Origin: Mycobacterium asiaticum
Lineage (GTDB): Bacteria; Actinomycetota; Actinomycetes; Mycobacteriales; Mycobacteriaceae
Assembly: GCF_001673365.1 (NCBI RefSeq)
Contig: NZ_LZLS01000191.1
Coordinates: forward strand, 1-64,000
Direction of reading: 5' to 3'
Length of the DNA: 64,000 bases
Below are positions 26,687 to 35,398 of the stretch, piece by piece; the stretch's first letter is position 1, and every line of letters starts with the position of its first letter. Position numbers and translations under genes: made by a program. Below the pieces are notes generated by a model. The model ran no database searches, was not told the origin of the DNA, and saw only the letters and a program-made list of their open reading frames with translations.

Positions 26687-26994
26687 GCGAGGAACGCCGA
26701 GTGTCGGTGGACGCCGGCGACGACCTCGAGTTTCTCCGCGAACAAGTCGAGGCGCTCAAGCAACTCGGCCAACGAGAGTCGGTGAGCGAAGGCGACATCT
26801 ACGACTTCAGCATCAGGTGGGGTACCGCGCTGGCCGGACGACTGCCGCGGCTGGTTCACTACAGTTCGATGGATCGGCTCGACAGGGCCGACGAGACGGC
26901 GTTCGCATCACTGTGCGACGATCTTCGCGCGTTGGCCGCACTGATCGGCCGGTTCAAGCTCGCCGAACCCGAATTACCTACGGCCGCAACTTAG
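26683..26994 (+). CDS. hypothetical protein, last gene of the marR operon
   Basis: A 103-residue acidic, helix-rich, soluble protein without recognisable domain. The GTGA overlap with the lipoprotein gene and the 4-bp overlap of its TAG with the convergent zinc-ribbon gene support it being a real coding unit. It starts with a Glu/Arg-rich stretch that could be a coiled coil. Confidence 0.6.
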   Translation: MSEERRVSVDAGDDLEFLREQVEALKQLGQRESVSEGDIYDFSIRWGTALAGRLPRLVHYSSMDRLDRADETAFASLCDDLRALAALIGRFKLAEPELPTAAT

Positions 26995-27281
26995 TTCACG
27001 GCGTCATCGGTACCGGAAGTCAAGAACTCCTGCCGCTGGAGCACGATTCCGGTGCGCGGCTTGCGACATTCGGGATTGCGGCATGTCAAAGCCACCATGT
27101 AGTTGTCACTGTCCTCGTTGAGGAAAAGGAAACCCAGATACAGGGCTCCGCCGATGTCAAAGCCGGTAGCGCCACAACTTTCGCAGTATCCGCCCTTGGC
27201 CTCGATCTGCTCCGAAACGCGCTGTCGCGAAACCTCATTGAGGTCGATCAGCTCGGGCCGGACCAGGACGTCGTCGGACAT
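26991..27281 (-). CDS. small zinc-ribbon protein
   Basis: A 96-residue protein with Cys33-x2-Cys36 (Cys-Glu-Ser-Cys) and Cys67-x4-Cys72 (Cys-Arg-Asn-Pro-Glu-Cys), a likely four-cysteine zinc ribbon. It follows the cytochrome b/molybdopterin gene by one base and is presumably coexpressed. The function is unknown; maturation or regulation of the oxidoreductase would fit. ATG 27281 begins the acidic, conserved-looking part. Confidence 0.65.
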   Translation of the reverse strand: MSDDVLVRPELIDLNEVSRQRVSEQIEAKGGYCESCGATGFDIGGALYLGFLFLNEDSDNYMVALTCRNPECRKPRTGIVLQRQEFLTSGTDDAVN

Positions 27282-27282
27282 G

Positions 27283-28785
27283 TCAGATCTCCACGTTCTT
27301 GTCGTAGTAGACGTTGTCCTCACGCCAGCCCCCGGCACCCTTGCCGATACCGGCATAGTCGTTGACGAACTCGATTTGGTTGATCCACTTGGCCATCTTG
27401 AATCCGACCTGGGTCTCCACCCGCAAGCGCAATGGTGCACCGTGCTGAATCGGCAACGGCTGACCGTTCATCTCGTAGGCCAGCAGCGTCTGAGGTTTGT
27501 AGACGAGTTCGAGATCGATAACCTCGTAGAACTGTCCGCCGCCGTGCGAGGAGGGCTCGTCTCGATCGTTGTCCTGTATGGTCAGAAAGCACACGTATCT
27601 TGCCTGGGGGAGCGGCCGCACCAGGTCCGCGAGTCGCGCCAGCGGCAGTCCGCTCCACTCGCCGATGCTGCTCCAGCCCTGCACGCAATGGTGCATGACC
27701 CGTTGCGATTCACGCTCGGTCAGCGCACGCAGCGCCGCCAGGTCCAAGGTCACCGGGTTCTCCACCAGGCCGCCGACCCGAACCCGCCAATCGACGAAGT
27801 TGTGCACCGCCATCACTTTGTATTCGGTGCTGGCAGGGGGCTTTCCATTGACACGGTGGCTTTCGGAAATCTTCGAGACGGGATAGTTCTGCCGGGAATT
27901 CAACGGACGCAGCAAAATTCGCCGCGCGAAGTTGAGCACGGCGCCCAGCACCCGCTGTACCGAGCGCGGTTTGCGCAGGCTCCACATTGTCGCACCGACG
28001 TGGATGGCGACGATCGCCGCGATGATCGCCAGCGAGATCACGGTGGCCAGTGTGGTGTTGCGCACCGAGCCGAAGATCATCGAGGCGGTCAGTGATCCCC
28101 ACCCCCAGAAGAACACCATCGAAAGATGGATCACGATGAAGACGACGAAGGCGATCAGTCCCAGAAAGTGCAGACTGCGCGCCCATTGGCGGCCACCCCA
28201 CATCCGCACGTACCAGGGGAAGCGCGCCGCGATCGCAGGCGATTGCGCTGCGCCGGTGAGGATCTGGAACGGCGCGAGCCCGAAGATGACGCCGGCATAG
28301 GTCAGCTTTTGCATGGCGTCCAACGGTTCGCCCGGCAACAGTGGCGGCAGGTTGAAGCTCAAATATGTGACGATGTCGTCCCAGGCGTCGGAGAAGATCG
28401 ACCAGGAAGCCGGCCAGTAGCGGTGCCACTGACCGGTGGCGAACAACAGAACGTAGTAGGACAGCCCCAGCAGGATCCAGCCGATCACCGAAAAGAAGTG
28501 CCAATGCCGACCCATGCCCAGCTGTGCGCGGCCGGGCAACGCGATGATTGGGTGGTAGCTCTCCTCTTCGTCGAGGGTGTCGTAGAGCCGGTTGCGCGGC
28601 ATGACCTTGCGGGTGAAGCGCGCCCACTCGCTGCCCGGTTTGCTGTCATCGTGCCAGTACAGCTTGGGATGGGTGGCGAGGATTTCGATGCCGCTGCGGA
28701 TGATCAACGTCACGAACAGCACGTTGAGCCAGTGCTCGACTCGCAACCACGCCGGGTAGTCCAAAGTTGTCATGGCCGAACCCAT
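27283..28785 (-). CDS. cytochrome b561-like/molybdopterin oxidoreductase fusion
   Basis: A 500-residue two-domain protein. Residues about 10-270 hold several membrane helices with histidines of the b561/Ni-Fe hydrogenase cytochrome b type (His-Trp-Leu near 18, His-Trp-His near 93, His-Phe-Leu-Gly near 206). Residues about 310-500 form a sulfite-oxidase-like molybdopterin domain with the candidate Mo ligand Cys in Met-His-His-Cys-Val-Gln-Gly-Trp near 367. Such pairs move electrons between the quinone pool and a Mo site. The substrate cannot be told. ATG 28785 directly abuts the stop of the preceding gene; ATG 28773 is an alternative. Confidence 0.85.
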   Translation of the reverse strand: MGSAMTTLDYPAWLRVEHWLNVLFVTLIIRSGIEILATHPKLYWHDDSKPGSEWARFTRKVMPRNRLYDTLDEEESYHPIIALPGRAQLGMGRHWHFFSVIGWILLGLSYYVLLFATGQWHRYWPASWSIFSDAWDDIVTYLSFNLPPLLPGEPLDAMQKLTYAGVIFGLAPFQILTGAAQSPAIAARFPWYVRMWGGRQWARSLHFLGLIAFVVFIVIHLSMVFFWGWGSLTASMIFGSVRNTTLATVISLAIIAAIVAIHVGATMWSLRKPRSVQRVLGAVLNFARRILLRPLNSRQNYPVSKISESHRVNGKPPASTEYKVMAVHNFVDWRVRVGGLVENPVTLDLAALRALTERESQRVMHHCVQGWSSIGEWSGLPLARLADLVRPLPQARYVCFLTIQDNDRDEPSSHGGGQFYEVIDLELVYKPQTLLAYEMNGQPLPIQHGAPLRLRVETQVGFKMAKWINQIEFVNDYAGIGKGAGGWREDNVYYDKNVEI

Positions 28786-29373
28786 CTAATCTTGCCAACC
28801 TTGCCGGTGCGGGTAGGCCACGTTGACACCCGAGAGAACGGTGGTGTGCACGGCCAGAAAGCCCGCCGCCAACGCCATCGCCAACGTCGCGGGCGCCACG
28901 TCCCACCGGCCCGTCAGTGCTTCGAGTCCGGGCAGGCTACCCAGCCGGCTCAACAGGTAGATGCCGAGGAAGGTCGCGCAGACCAAGCTGCCGAGATACC
29001 AACCCCGTTGTGGCACAGCGTCATTGAATTTGGCAACCAGCGCGACCGCCGCTATCAGGCAACCGGCGCTCAACGCCAGGGCATAGCCGACGAAGTAGCC
29101 GGGCAACGCCGGCTCGGTAGCAAGGAGGTAGGCATGGACGACCACCAAGCCGATCAACAGGACTTGCCCGATCGCGGTTACCGTCCGGGGCAGATCGAAA
29201 GCCACCCACCCGTTGAGGGTGAGTAGTCGAGACGACAACAAGCCGTGCCAGACCCTGTGCAATAGCCGACTGCCTAAACCGACCACGAGAGCTAGATACC
29301 CCCGGGTTGCGGTGACAAACGCGTCGCGGTCATCGGCGGCCGGTTCCGGTGCCGATCGGGCCAGTGTCGGCAT
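28786..29373 (-). CDS. conserved membrane protein, five or so helices
   Basis: A 195-residue protein with at least four clear hydrophobic helices in its C-terminal 130 residues and a basic N-terminal segment. It lies directly upstream of the cytochrome b/Mo protein with no spacer and its start overlaps the GH15 end by 44 bp. I do not recognise the family; it may be a membrane partner of the oxidoreductase. The start is uncertain because several codons upstream are in frame. Confidence 0.65.
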   Translation of the reverse strand: MPTLARSAPEPAADDRDAFVTATRGYLALVVGLGSRLLHRVWHGLLSSRLLTLNGWVAFDLPRTVTAIGQVLLIGLVVVHAYLLATEPALPGYFVGYALALSAGCLIAAVALVAKFNDAVPQRGWYLGSLVCATFLGIYLLSRLGSLPGLEALTGRWDVAPATLAMALAAGFLAVHTTVLSGVNVAYPHRQGWQD

Positions 29374-31120
29374 CGGCGAGCCGATGAGCGGTCTCGAACA
29401 ACAACGCGTGCACGAACGCCTGCGGCAGATTGCCACGCAGTTGGCGCTGAGTGATGTCGAACTCCTCGGCGAAAAGACCCGGTGAGCCGCAGGCCGTGCG
29501 GTTGCGCTCGAACCAGCGCACCGCCTGGATAGTGTTGCCCTGCTGGTGATCGGCCAACGCCATTAGGAAGCCGCACAACAGGAATGCGCCCTCCGCCTCG
29601 CCGAGTGGCCGCTCGTCGGGCTGGAAGCGGTAGACGAATCCGTGCCGCCCCAATTCGGTGCGCACCGCTTCCAGGGTGTTGACGGTCCGTGGATCGTCGG
29701 AGGGCACCGCCCCCCGGATCGAAGGGATGAGCAGCGCCGCGTCGACCCGCGAATCATGTGGCGCGCGTTGCCATCTGCGCCGCGGATTCAAACAGTCCGA
29801 TTCGGTGCTCGAAATCAGCAGATCGGCCAGCTGTTGCCACTGCGAGCTTTCGCACTGCGGCGCCACCTGACTGATGCTCCGTAAGCCGGCCGCGCAGGTC
29901 AATCGCGAATGGGCCCAATGCTGGTCGTCCACTTCCCAGATCCCCGCATCCGGCTCGTGCCACCGATCCGTGATCGTCTGCACCAGCGTCTTGGCCGCGC
30001 GCCAGTGATCGCTGTCGAGCCGGTCGAGCCGCGCTGCGGCCGCCAGTAGGAGCAGCGCTTCGCCGCATGCGTCGAGCTGAAACTGATCCGTTACCCAGTT
30101 GCCGCGCTTGACCGCAGCGCCGGGATAGCCCGGCAGGTCGAGATCTTCTTCCCGCGGCACGGCGCTACCGTCGATCGAATAGGCCGGCTCGAGTCCGGGT
30201 CCGTCGGCCAACACCCGCTCGCTGACGAAGCGAACCGCATCGTCGAGCAGCGGGGAGGCACCAGCCACGGCGACCGCTTGTCCGGCGTAACACTGGTCGC
30301 GGATCCAGCAATACCGGTAGTCGTAATTGCGGCCCTGTTCGGCTCGCTCCGGTAGTGACATCGTCGCCGCCGCGACCATGCCCCCGCCGCTGCTCGTCAA
30401 ACCGCGCAGCACCGCGTAGGCGAGCTGGGCATCGGCGTCGGCCAGGGTGCCCGAAATCGCCGGAACTGCGTCGTGCCAAGCCTTTTCGGTCTGCCGCCAT
30501 ACATCGTCGGGGCACACCGGAGCCGTGCTCAACTCTTGGTCGCAGCATTCCAGCACCAGGTCGCGCTCCTTGCCCGGAACCACTTGCACGACAGCGTTCA
30601 GCGAACCGTCTTCGCAGAGCTGCGCGTCGTGCGCTCCGGTCCAGCGGAAGCGGTGGGTTCCACACCGCCCGGTCCAGATGCCGTCGGCGAGGCGCAGATC
30701 GCGCATCGGCTCAGCACCGAAGTCCGCGCGCAAGTCCAACGCGATCCGTACTTGGGTGGGCCCGTCGAGCGCGGTGATCCGGCGCAGCAGTACGGCTCTG
30801 TGTCGATCGCCGGGGAATGCCAACGCTTCTCGGCATTCAACGATGCCGTCGGTGGTAACCCACCGCGACCGCCAGATTAGCGACCGTTCTTCGTAATGAC
30901 CGCCCCACACGAATCCGGTGCGGAAGGGACACACCACGTAGGCGCCGCGCCCACCCAGCAGCGAAGTGAACACCGCGGGGCTATCCCAGCGCGGCAGGCA
31001 CATCCAGCAATAGTCGCCGCGTGGTCCGACGACAACGCCACGCTCCCCGTCGGCTAGTAGCGCGTAGTCGCGCAGTACGTGCGGGGACAGCAGTCCTGCA
31101 ATAGCTGACTCGTCATTCAT
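29330..31120 (-). CDS. glycoside hydrolase family 15 (glucoamylase/trehalase-like)
   Basis: A 596-residue protein. The N-terminal beta domain is followed by an (alpha/alpha)6 barrel with the GH15 hallmark Arg-Asn-Tyr-Asp-Tyr-Arg-Tyr-Cys-Trp-Ile-Arg-Asp near residue 280, and a C-terminal Asn-Leu-Pro-Gln-Ala-Phe motif near 565. Mycobacterial members include trehalases and enzymes acting on small glucosides; the substrate is unproven. ATG 31120 (MNDESA) is preferred since it overlaps the tetR stop by only 8 bp; an earlier start at 31165 would overlap by 53 bp. Confidence 0.87.
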   Translation of the reverse strand: MNDESAIAGLLSPHVLRDYALLADGERGVVVGPRGDYCWMCLPRWDSPAVFTSLLGGRGAYVVCPFRTGFVWGGHYEERSLIWRSRWVTTDGIVECREALAFPGDRHRAVLLRRITALDGPTQVRIALDLRADFGAEPMRDLRLADGIWTGRCGTHRFRWTGAHDAQLCEDGSLNAVVQVVPGKERDLVLECCDQELSTAPVCPDDVWRQTEKAWHDAVPAISGTLADADAQLAYAVLRGLTSSGGGMVAAATMSLPERAEQGRNYDYRYCWIRDQCYAGQAVAVAGASPLLDDAVRFVSERVLADGPGLEPAYSIDGSAVPREEDLDLPGYPGAAVKRGNWVTDQFQLDACGEALLLLAAAARLDRLDSDHWRAAKTLVQTITDRWHEPDAGIWEVDDQHWAHSRLTCAAGLRSISQVAPQCESSQWQQLADLLISSTESDCLNPRRRWQRAPHDSRVDAALLIPSIRGAVPSDDPRTVNTLEAVRTELGRHGFVYRFQPDERPLGEAEGAFLLCGFLMALADHQQGNTIQAVRWFERNRTACGSPGLFAEEFDITQRQLRGNLPQAFVHALLFETAHRLADADTGPIGTGTGRR

Positions 31121-31754
31121 CGGCCCTGACAACGCTACGTGGGTGAGCTGGGGACTGGCTGTCAATCATCGGCACCAGGTAATGCGCGGCATAGTGACGG
31201 ACGGCCTGCGGATCCGAGGTGTCAAGGCGGTCGGTGGGAAACACGATGATGCCGACGGCCACCCGCAGCAGGATGTCGGCGATGTTGGCCAGATCCGCGT
31301 CGGACATCTCGGCGCCGCAGCGGCGCAGGGTGTGGGCGATGCCGTCGGCGAACTGCCCGATCGGAAAGACCTCGGAGCGGGAGAAAATGCCGAGCAGCTG
31401 CGGTTCGCTCTCGGCGATGCGCGAGTACAGCGGCGAGTCCGAAATGAGGCGCACACCCAACGCGAACGCCTCGATCACGGCCTCTCGGGGGTTACGGCCA
31501 CTGGTGGCTTGGTCCAGCGTGGTAAAAAATCGGGCGCCTTCCCGGCGCACCACGGCTTCGAATAGGTCGTCCTTGGTGGGGAAGCGTCGATAGATGGTGC
31601 TGCGGCTGACCCCGGCCCGGGCGGCAACGTCTTCGATGTTCGCGCGGCGCACCCCGTAGGTCTCGAAGACTACGAGCGCCGTGTCCAGGATGACGCTGTC
31701 GAGATCGGAAACGGCAGCGGTTCCGGATCCATTCTTGGGCGGCATGGTCGCCAT
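31113..31754 (-). CDS. TetR-family transcriptional regulator
   Basis: A 213-residue regulator with a typical N-terminal helix-turn-helix (Ile-Glu-Asp-Val-Ala-Ala-Arg-Ala-Gly-Val-Ser-Arg-Ser-Thr-Ile-Tyr-Arg-Arg-Phe near residues 40-60) and an all-helical ligand domain. Start codons at 31784, 31754 and 31745 are all in frame; 31754 is a compromise. It heads the GH15/oxidoreductase operon and is divergent from the MpaB-family gene, with inverted repeats between them. Confidence 0.85.
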   Translation of the reverse strand: MATMPPKNGSGTAAVSDLDSVILDTALVVFETYGVRRANIEDVAARAGVSRSTIYRRFPTKDDLFEAVVRREGARFFTTLDQATSGRNPREAVIEAFALGVRLISDSPLYSRIAESEPQLLGIFSRSEVFPIGQFADGIAHTLRRCGAEMSDADLANIADILLRVAVGIIVFPTDRLDTSDPQAVRHYAAHYLVPMIDSQSPAHPRSVVRADE

Positions 31755-31842
31755 TGTCCCAAGCCGGTTGCCGTCCGGAGTCAAAACGGGTCTGCCGCGA
31801 GGGCGGGCCCGTGCGGAAACGAGCTTCAGATGCTAGCGTGAC

Positions 31843-31875
31843 ACAAAAGGACGTTTTTGTTTCTCTGATTCAGAG
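31843..31875. promoter_or_regulatory. two inverted repeats between tetR and the MpaB-family gene
   Basis: ACAAAA-6 bp-TTTTGT at 31843-31860 is followed at once by the 13-bp perfect palindrome CTCTGATTCAGAG at 31863-31875. Both lie just ahead of the MpaB-family start and are candidate operators of the divergent TetR protein. Confidence 0.5.
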
Positions 31876-31905
31876 AGCGGCGTGGGGGCGCACGAGGAGT
31901 TGGTG

Positions 31906-32820
31906 ATGACGGCTGAATTGGGTTTTGACACCGGGGTGCGCGAAGCCGAGCCGATGCCGGTCGACGAGCCGAAATCGGGACCGGTACTGGGTCCGGATTC
32001 GCTGCTCTGGAAGTTCTACGGCGATTACCGCACCCAACTGTTCGGTTTCCAACGAGCGGCGGGCACGGAGAACTGCATCGAGCAGCTCGGGCAGGGCGTC
32101 CTCGACCATTCGGTGGTCTTCAGCGACACGTTCGGTAGGGCCAAGCGCACCGCGCCGCCCCTGATGAAAACCGTTTATTCGGAGGACCCGCACAAATGGG
32201 GCCGCACGGTGCGGGATTTCCACAAGCCGATCAAGGGGACCATCAGCGACGGCTCGAGGTATCACGCGCTGAATCCGGAGCTGTTCTACTGGGCACACGC
32301 CACGTTCGTCGATCAGGTTCTCTACAACGCCGACACGTTCATCAGGCGCCTGTCGCACGCCGAAAAAGAGCAGATCTTCGCCGAGAGCAAGGTCTGGTTC
32401 AGCCTGTACGGCGTCAGTGACCGTGGCCAGCCACAAACCTACGACGAGTTCGTCGAATACTGGGACGGCATGCTGGATCGGTTCATGCCGCACAAGACCG
32501 TGCTGTACGGCACCGGCTACATCCGCAAAGGAATCCCGGGTCCACGCAGGATCCCGCGACCGATCTGGAAGGTGCTGTCGGCCCCACTGAACGCCTACGC
32601 CGGCCTGGTGATCGCCGGAACCTGCCCGCCGCAGATGCGTGAAGTGTGCGGCTTGGAATGGAACGACAAGAAGGAGAAGCGCTATCAGCGGTTCGCCGCC
32701 GTCATGCGCGCATTGAATCCATTGATCAACCGGTTGCCCCTGCGGGCTGTCTACACGAGTTGGGCGGCTGACGCCTGGCAGCGCACGGGCGTCGACCCGC
32801 GAAAGTTGCACAACCGCTGA
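31906..32820 (+). CDS. oxygenase MpaB family protein (DUF2236)
   Basis: A 304-residue helical protein with the DUF2236/MpaB layout: Leu-Leu-Trp-Lys-Phe-Tyr-Gly-Asp near residue 35, Lys-x3-Gly-Thr-Ile near 110, the Tyr-Trp-Ala-His-Ala-Thr segment near 128 and Tyr-x-Glu-Phe-Val-Glu-Tyr near 182. Family members include the heme-containing latex-clearing oxygenase and fungal MpaB oxygenase. Histidines in the central helices could hold heme, but the function here is unknown. ATG 31906 is chosen for the GAGGAG six bases upstream. Confidence 0.82.
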   Translation: MTAELGFDTGVREAEPMPVDEPKSGPVLGPDSLLWKFYGDYRTQLFGFQRAAGTENCIEQLGQGVLDHSVVFSDTFGRAKRTAPPLMKTVYSEDPHKWGRTVRDFHKPIKGTISDGSRYHALNPELFYWAHATFVDQVLYNADTFIRRLSHAEKEQIFAESKVWFSLYGVSDRGQPQTYDEFVEYWDGMLDRFMPHKTVLYGTGYIRKGIPGPRRIPRPIWKVLSAPLNAYAGLVIAGTCPPQMREVCGLEWNDKKEKRYQRFAAVMRALNPLINRLPLRAVYTSWAADAWQRTGVDPRKLHNR

Positions 32821-32870
32821 TTCCTCGAATAACGGTCAAACCCCTTACGCATCGGGCTCTCAAGTGACAG

Positions 32871-32887
32871 TGTGACCATGGGTCACA
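32871..32887. promoter_or_regulatory. perfect 17-bp palindrome TGTGACC-ATG-GGTCACA
   Basis: The arms are seven perfect base pairs around ATG, 53 bp upstream of the SDR start at 32940. It resembles a CRP-type site but the spacing between TGTGA and TCACA is 7 rather than 6. It is a good operator candidate for the SDR-FadD pair. Confidence 0.55.
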
Positions 32888-32939
32888 ATGACTGTTAATG
32901 GGTAAACGCTAGGTCGAACGCGATCAAGGGATGCAGCCG

Positions 32940-33839
32940 ATGAATCTGGTTTTGCAGGCGATTGATTCGGCTGCCAGCAGGTTTGCCAATCCGGCGCGGG
33001 AATCCGATCCCGACAAGCTGCGCAGGTCGGTTTCCGGCAAGACGGTCCTGGTGACTGGTGCGTCGTACGGAATCGGCGAGGCCACCGCACGCAAGTTGGC
33101 TGCGGCCGGAGCGACCGTGCTTGTCGTGGCCCGCTCGGTGGAACGCCTTGACGACGTCGCCGCCTCCATCAACGCCGGCGGGGGACAGGCCGTCGCCTAC
33201 CCGACCGATCTCAGCGACGAAGCGGCCGTCAGCGAGCTCACCAAGCAGATCAACGAGACCCACGGACCACTCGACATCGTGGTGAGCAACGCGGGTAAGT
33301 CGCTGCGCAGATCACTGCACGACCAATACGACCGTCCGCACGACTTTCAGCGCACCATCGACATCAACTATCTGGGGCCGATCTGGCTGCTGCTGGGCCT
33401 ACTTCCGGCAATGCGTGAAAACGGGCGCGGACACCTGGTCAATGTGTCCAGTGTCGGCGTGCGGGTAGTGCCGGGACCGCAGTGGGGTGCCTATCAGGCG
33501 TCCAAAGGCGCCTTCGACCGCTGGTTGCGCAGCGTGGCGCCGGAACTGCACGGCGACGGGATCGATGTCTCGACGATCTACTTCGCGCTGGTCCGCACCC
33601 GCATGATCGAACCCACTCCACTGCTGGGCCGGCTGCCCGGACTGACTTCGGACGAGGCCGCCGATGCCGTCGCCAAGGTGATCATCGAGCGACCACGCAC
33701 CAACGAACCGCCCTGGGTATGGCCGGCCGAACTGGCCTCGGTATTGCTTGCGGGACCGGCCGAACGCGCGGCCCGGTTGTGGCACAGCAGATTTCTCGCC
33801 GAATCCGACAATCCCGACAAGAAGGACGCCCGATCATGA
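32940..33839 (+). CDS. short-chain dehydrogenase/reductase
   Basis: A 299-residue classical SDR with Thr-Gly-Ala-Ser-Tyr-Gly-Ile-Gly near residue 40, Asn-Ala-Gly near 119, Ser near 168 and Tyr-Gln-Ala-Ser-Lys near 182-186. An N-terminal extension of about 30 residues precedes the Rossmann fold. The stop overlaps the ligase start in ATGA, so the two enzymes probably act on the same lipid: the SDR oxidises or reduces a hydroxy/oxo group and FadD activates the acid. ATG 32940 is used; ATG 32931 is also in frame. Confidence 0.85.
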   Translation: MNLVLQAIDSAASRFANPARESDPDKLRRSVSGKTVLVTGASYGIGEATARKLAAAGATVLVVARSVERLDDVAASINAGGGQAVAYPTDLSDEAAVSELTKQINETHGPLDIVVSNAGKSLRRSLHDQYDRPHDFQRTIDINYLGPIWLLLGLLPAMRENGRGHLVNVSSVGVRVVPGPQWGAYQASKGAFDRWLRSVAPELHGDGIDVSTIYFALVRTRMIEPTPLLGRLPGLTSDEAADAVAKVIIERPRTNEPPWVWPAELASVLLAGPAERAARLWHSRFLAESDNPDKKDARS

Positions 33840-35398
33840 CGACCGGCGTGGCGGGCACCACGGCACGGGCGGTGCTGTCGTCCGGCCTGCTCGGACCGCC
33901 GGGGCCCGGCGCGGCGTTACGACTGGTCCGCGAGGTGTGCCGGAGCGGCACGAACCTGTTCACCCTGCTCGCGATATCGGCGGCCCGCTGGCCCGATCGG
34001 ACCGCGATCATCGACGAGGACGGGGCGCTGAGCTACCGCGACCTGCTGTCGATGACGGAGACACTGGCCGGTGAACTGGTGGACGCCGGCGCCAAGGCCG
34101 GGGATCCCGTGGGAGTGATGTGCCGCAACGGGCGCAACTTCGTCGCCGCGGTCTTCGCCACCGCCTTGGTGGGTGCCGATGTGGTGTTGGTGAACACCGA
34201 GTTTCGCACCGATGCGCTGGCCGGTGCGCTGGGAGCACACCAGATCCGAACGATGTTCTGCGACAACGAATTCATTGACCAACTCGGTGAAACGGATGTC
34301 CCGATCCGGCTCGTCGATCCCGCGACCGTCCATCGGCGCCAAGGTGATTCGCGGCCAAAGGTCGCGCCGTCGGGGCGGATGGTGCTGTTGACTTCCGGCA
34401 CCACCGGGATACCCAAGGGCGTACCGCGTACGCCACACCTAAGCTCCGGGATCGGTGTCAGCATGACGCTCCTGGAGCGCACCGGTCTGCGGGTGGGAAC
34501 GCGAATCTGCCTGGCTGCGCCGATGTTTCATGGACTGGGCTTCGGCATCCTGATGATGGCGATGGCACTGGGCGGCACCGTGCTGACCAGACGGCGGTTC
34601 GATGCCGAAGCAACGCTCGCCCAGGCGTCGCTGCATCGTGCCGACTCGATGAGCGCGGTGCCGATCATGTTGGCCCGCATGCTGGATCTCCCGCAACGGG
34701 TAAAGGCACGAAACCCGTTGTCCTGCTTGCGGGTAGTGATTTCCAGCGGCGACCGCCTCGACCCCGGTTTGGCGCGCCGGTTCATGGACTCCTACGGCGA
34801 CGTGCTCTACAACTTGTACGGCTCCACCGAGGTGGGCATCGGTTCACTGGCCACACCGGACGAGATCCGGCGGTTCCCCGAGACGGTCGGCAGGCCGGTG
34901 GCGGGGTGTCCGGTACGCATCTACAGCAAGACCGGAAAAGCCGTGGGGCCGCGGGTCACCGGACGGATTTTCGTCGGCGGTGGTTTGGCCTCCGACGGCT
35001 ACACCGGTGGCGGCGCGAAGGCCGTCATCGACCGCATGACGAGCACGGGCGACATGGGTTATCTCGACGAGGCGGGGCGGCTGTACATCGTCGGCCGCGA
35101 AGACGACATGATCGTCTCCGGTGGCGAAAACGTCTATCCGCGTGCGCTGGAGAACGCTCTTGCCGGTCATCCCGATGTTGCCGAAAACGCGGTGGTGGGT
35201 GTCGCCGACGAGCAGTTCGGGAAGCGGCTGGCCGCCTTCGTGGTGCTGCGTGCCGACAGCGAGGCCGACGAGCCGACGTTACGAGAATACTTGAAAGGCA
35301 AGGTTTCTCGTTTCGAGCAACCCAGGGACATCAGCATCGTGCCCAGCATCCCGCGTAACCCGGCCGGCAAGGTGGTGCGTCGGGAACTATCGGGCTAG
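33836..35398 (+). CDS. acyl-CoA synthetase / fatty acyl ligase (FadD family)
   Basis: A 520-residue adenylate-forming enzyme: Leu-Thr-Ser-Gly-Thr-Thr-Gly-Ile-Pro-Lys near residue 184, Tyr-Gly-Ser-Thr-Glu near 328, Thr-Gly-Asp-Met-Gly-Tyr near 404 with Gly-Arg-Glu-Asp-Asp, and Asn-Pro-Ala-Gly-Lys near the C-terminus. The orientation and overlap with the SDR support an operon. The stop codon is shared with ctpI in CTAG (35395-35398). I cannot assign a FadD number. Confidence 0.87.
   Translation: MTTGVAGTTARAVLSSGLLGPPGPGAALRLVREVCRSGTNLFTLLAISAARWPDRTAIIDEDGALSYRDLLSMTETLAGELVDAGAKAGDPVGVMCRNGRNFVAAVFATALVGADVVLVNTEFRTDALAGALGAHQIRTMFCDNEFIDQLGETDVPIRLVDPATVHRRQGDSRPKVAPSGRMVLLTSGTTGIPKGVPRTPHLSSGIGVSMTLLERTGLRVGTRICLAAPMFHGLGFGILMMAMALGGTVLTRRRFDAEATLAQASLHRADSMSAVPIMLARMLDLPQRVKARNPLSCLRVVISSGDRLDPGLARRFMDSYGDVLYNLYGSTEVGIGSLATPDEIRRFPETVGRPVAGCPVRIYSKTGKAVGPRVTGRIFVGGGLASDGYTGGGAKAVIDRMTSTGDMGYLDEAGRLYIVGREDDMIVSGGENVYPRALENALAGHPDVAENAVVGVADEQFGKRLAAFVVLRADSEADEPTLREYLKGKVSRFEQPRDISIVPSIPRNPAGKVVRRELSG

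Noticed and set aside
28126..29226. Long plus-strand ORF opposite the cytochrome b/molybdopterin and membrane-protein genes
   Set aside because: Gln/Arg/Asp-rich composition typical of antisense shadows of GC-rich genes; the opposite strand has clear membrane and Mo-domain motifs.
32871..32887. CRP binding site
   Set aside because: The spacer between TGTGA and TCACA is 7 instead of 6, so it is listed only as an unassigned palindrome.
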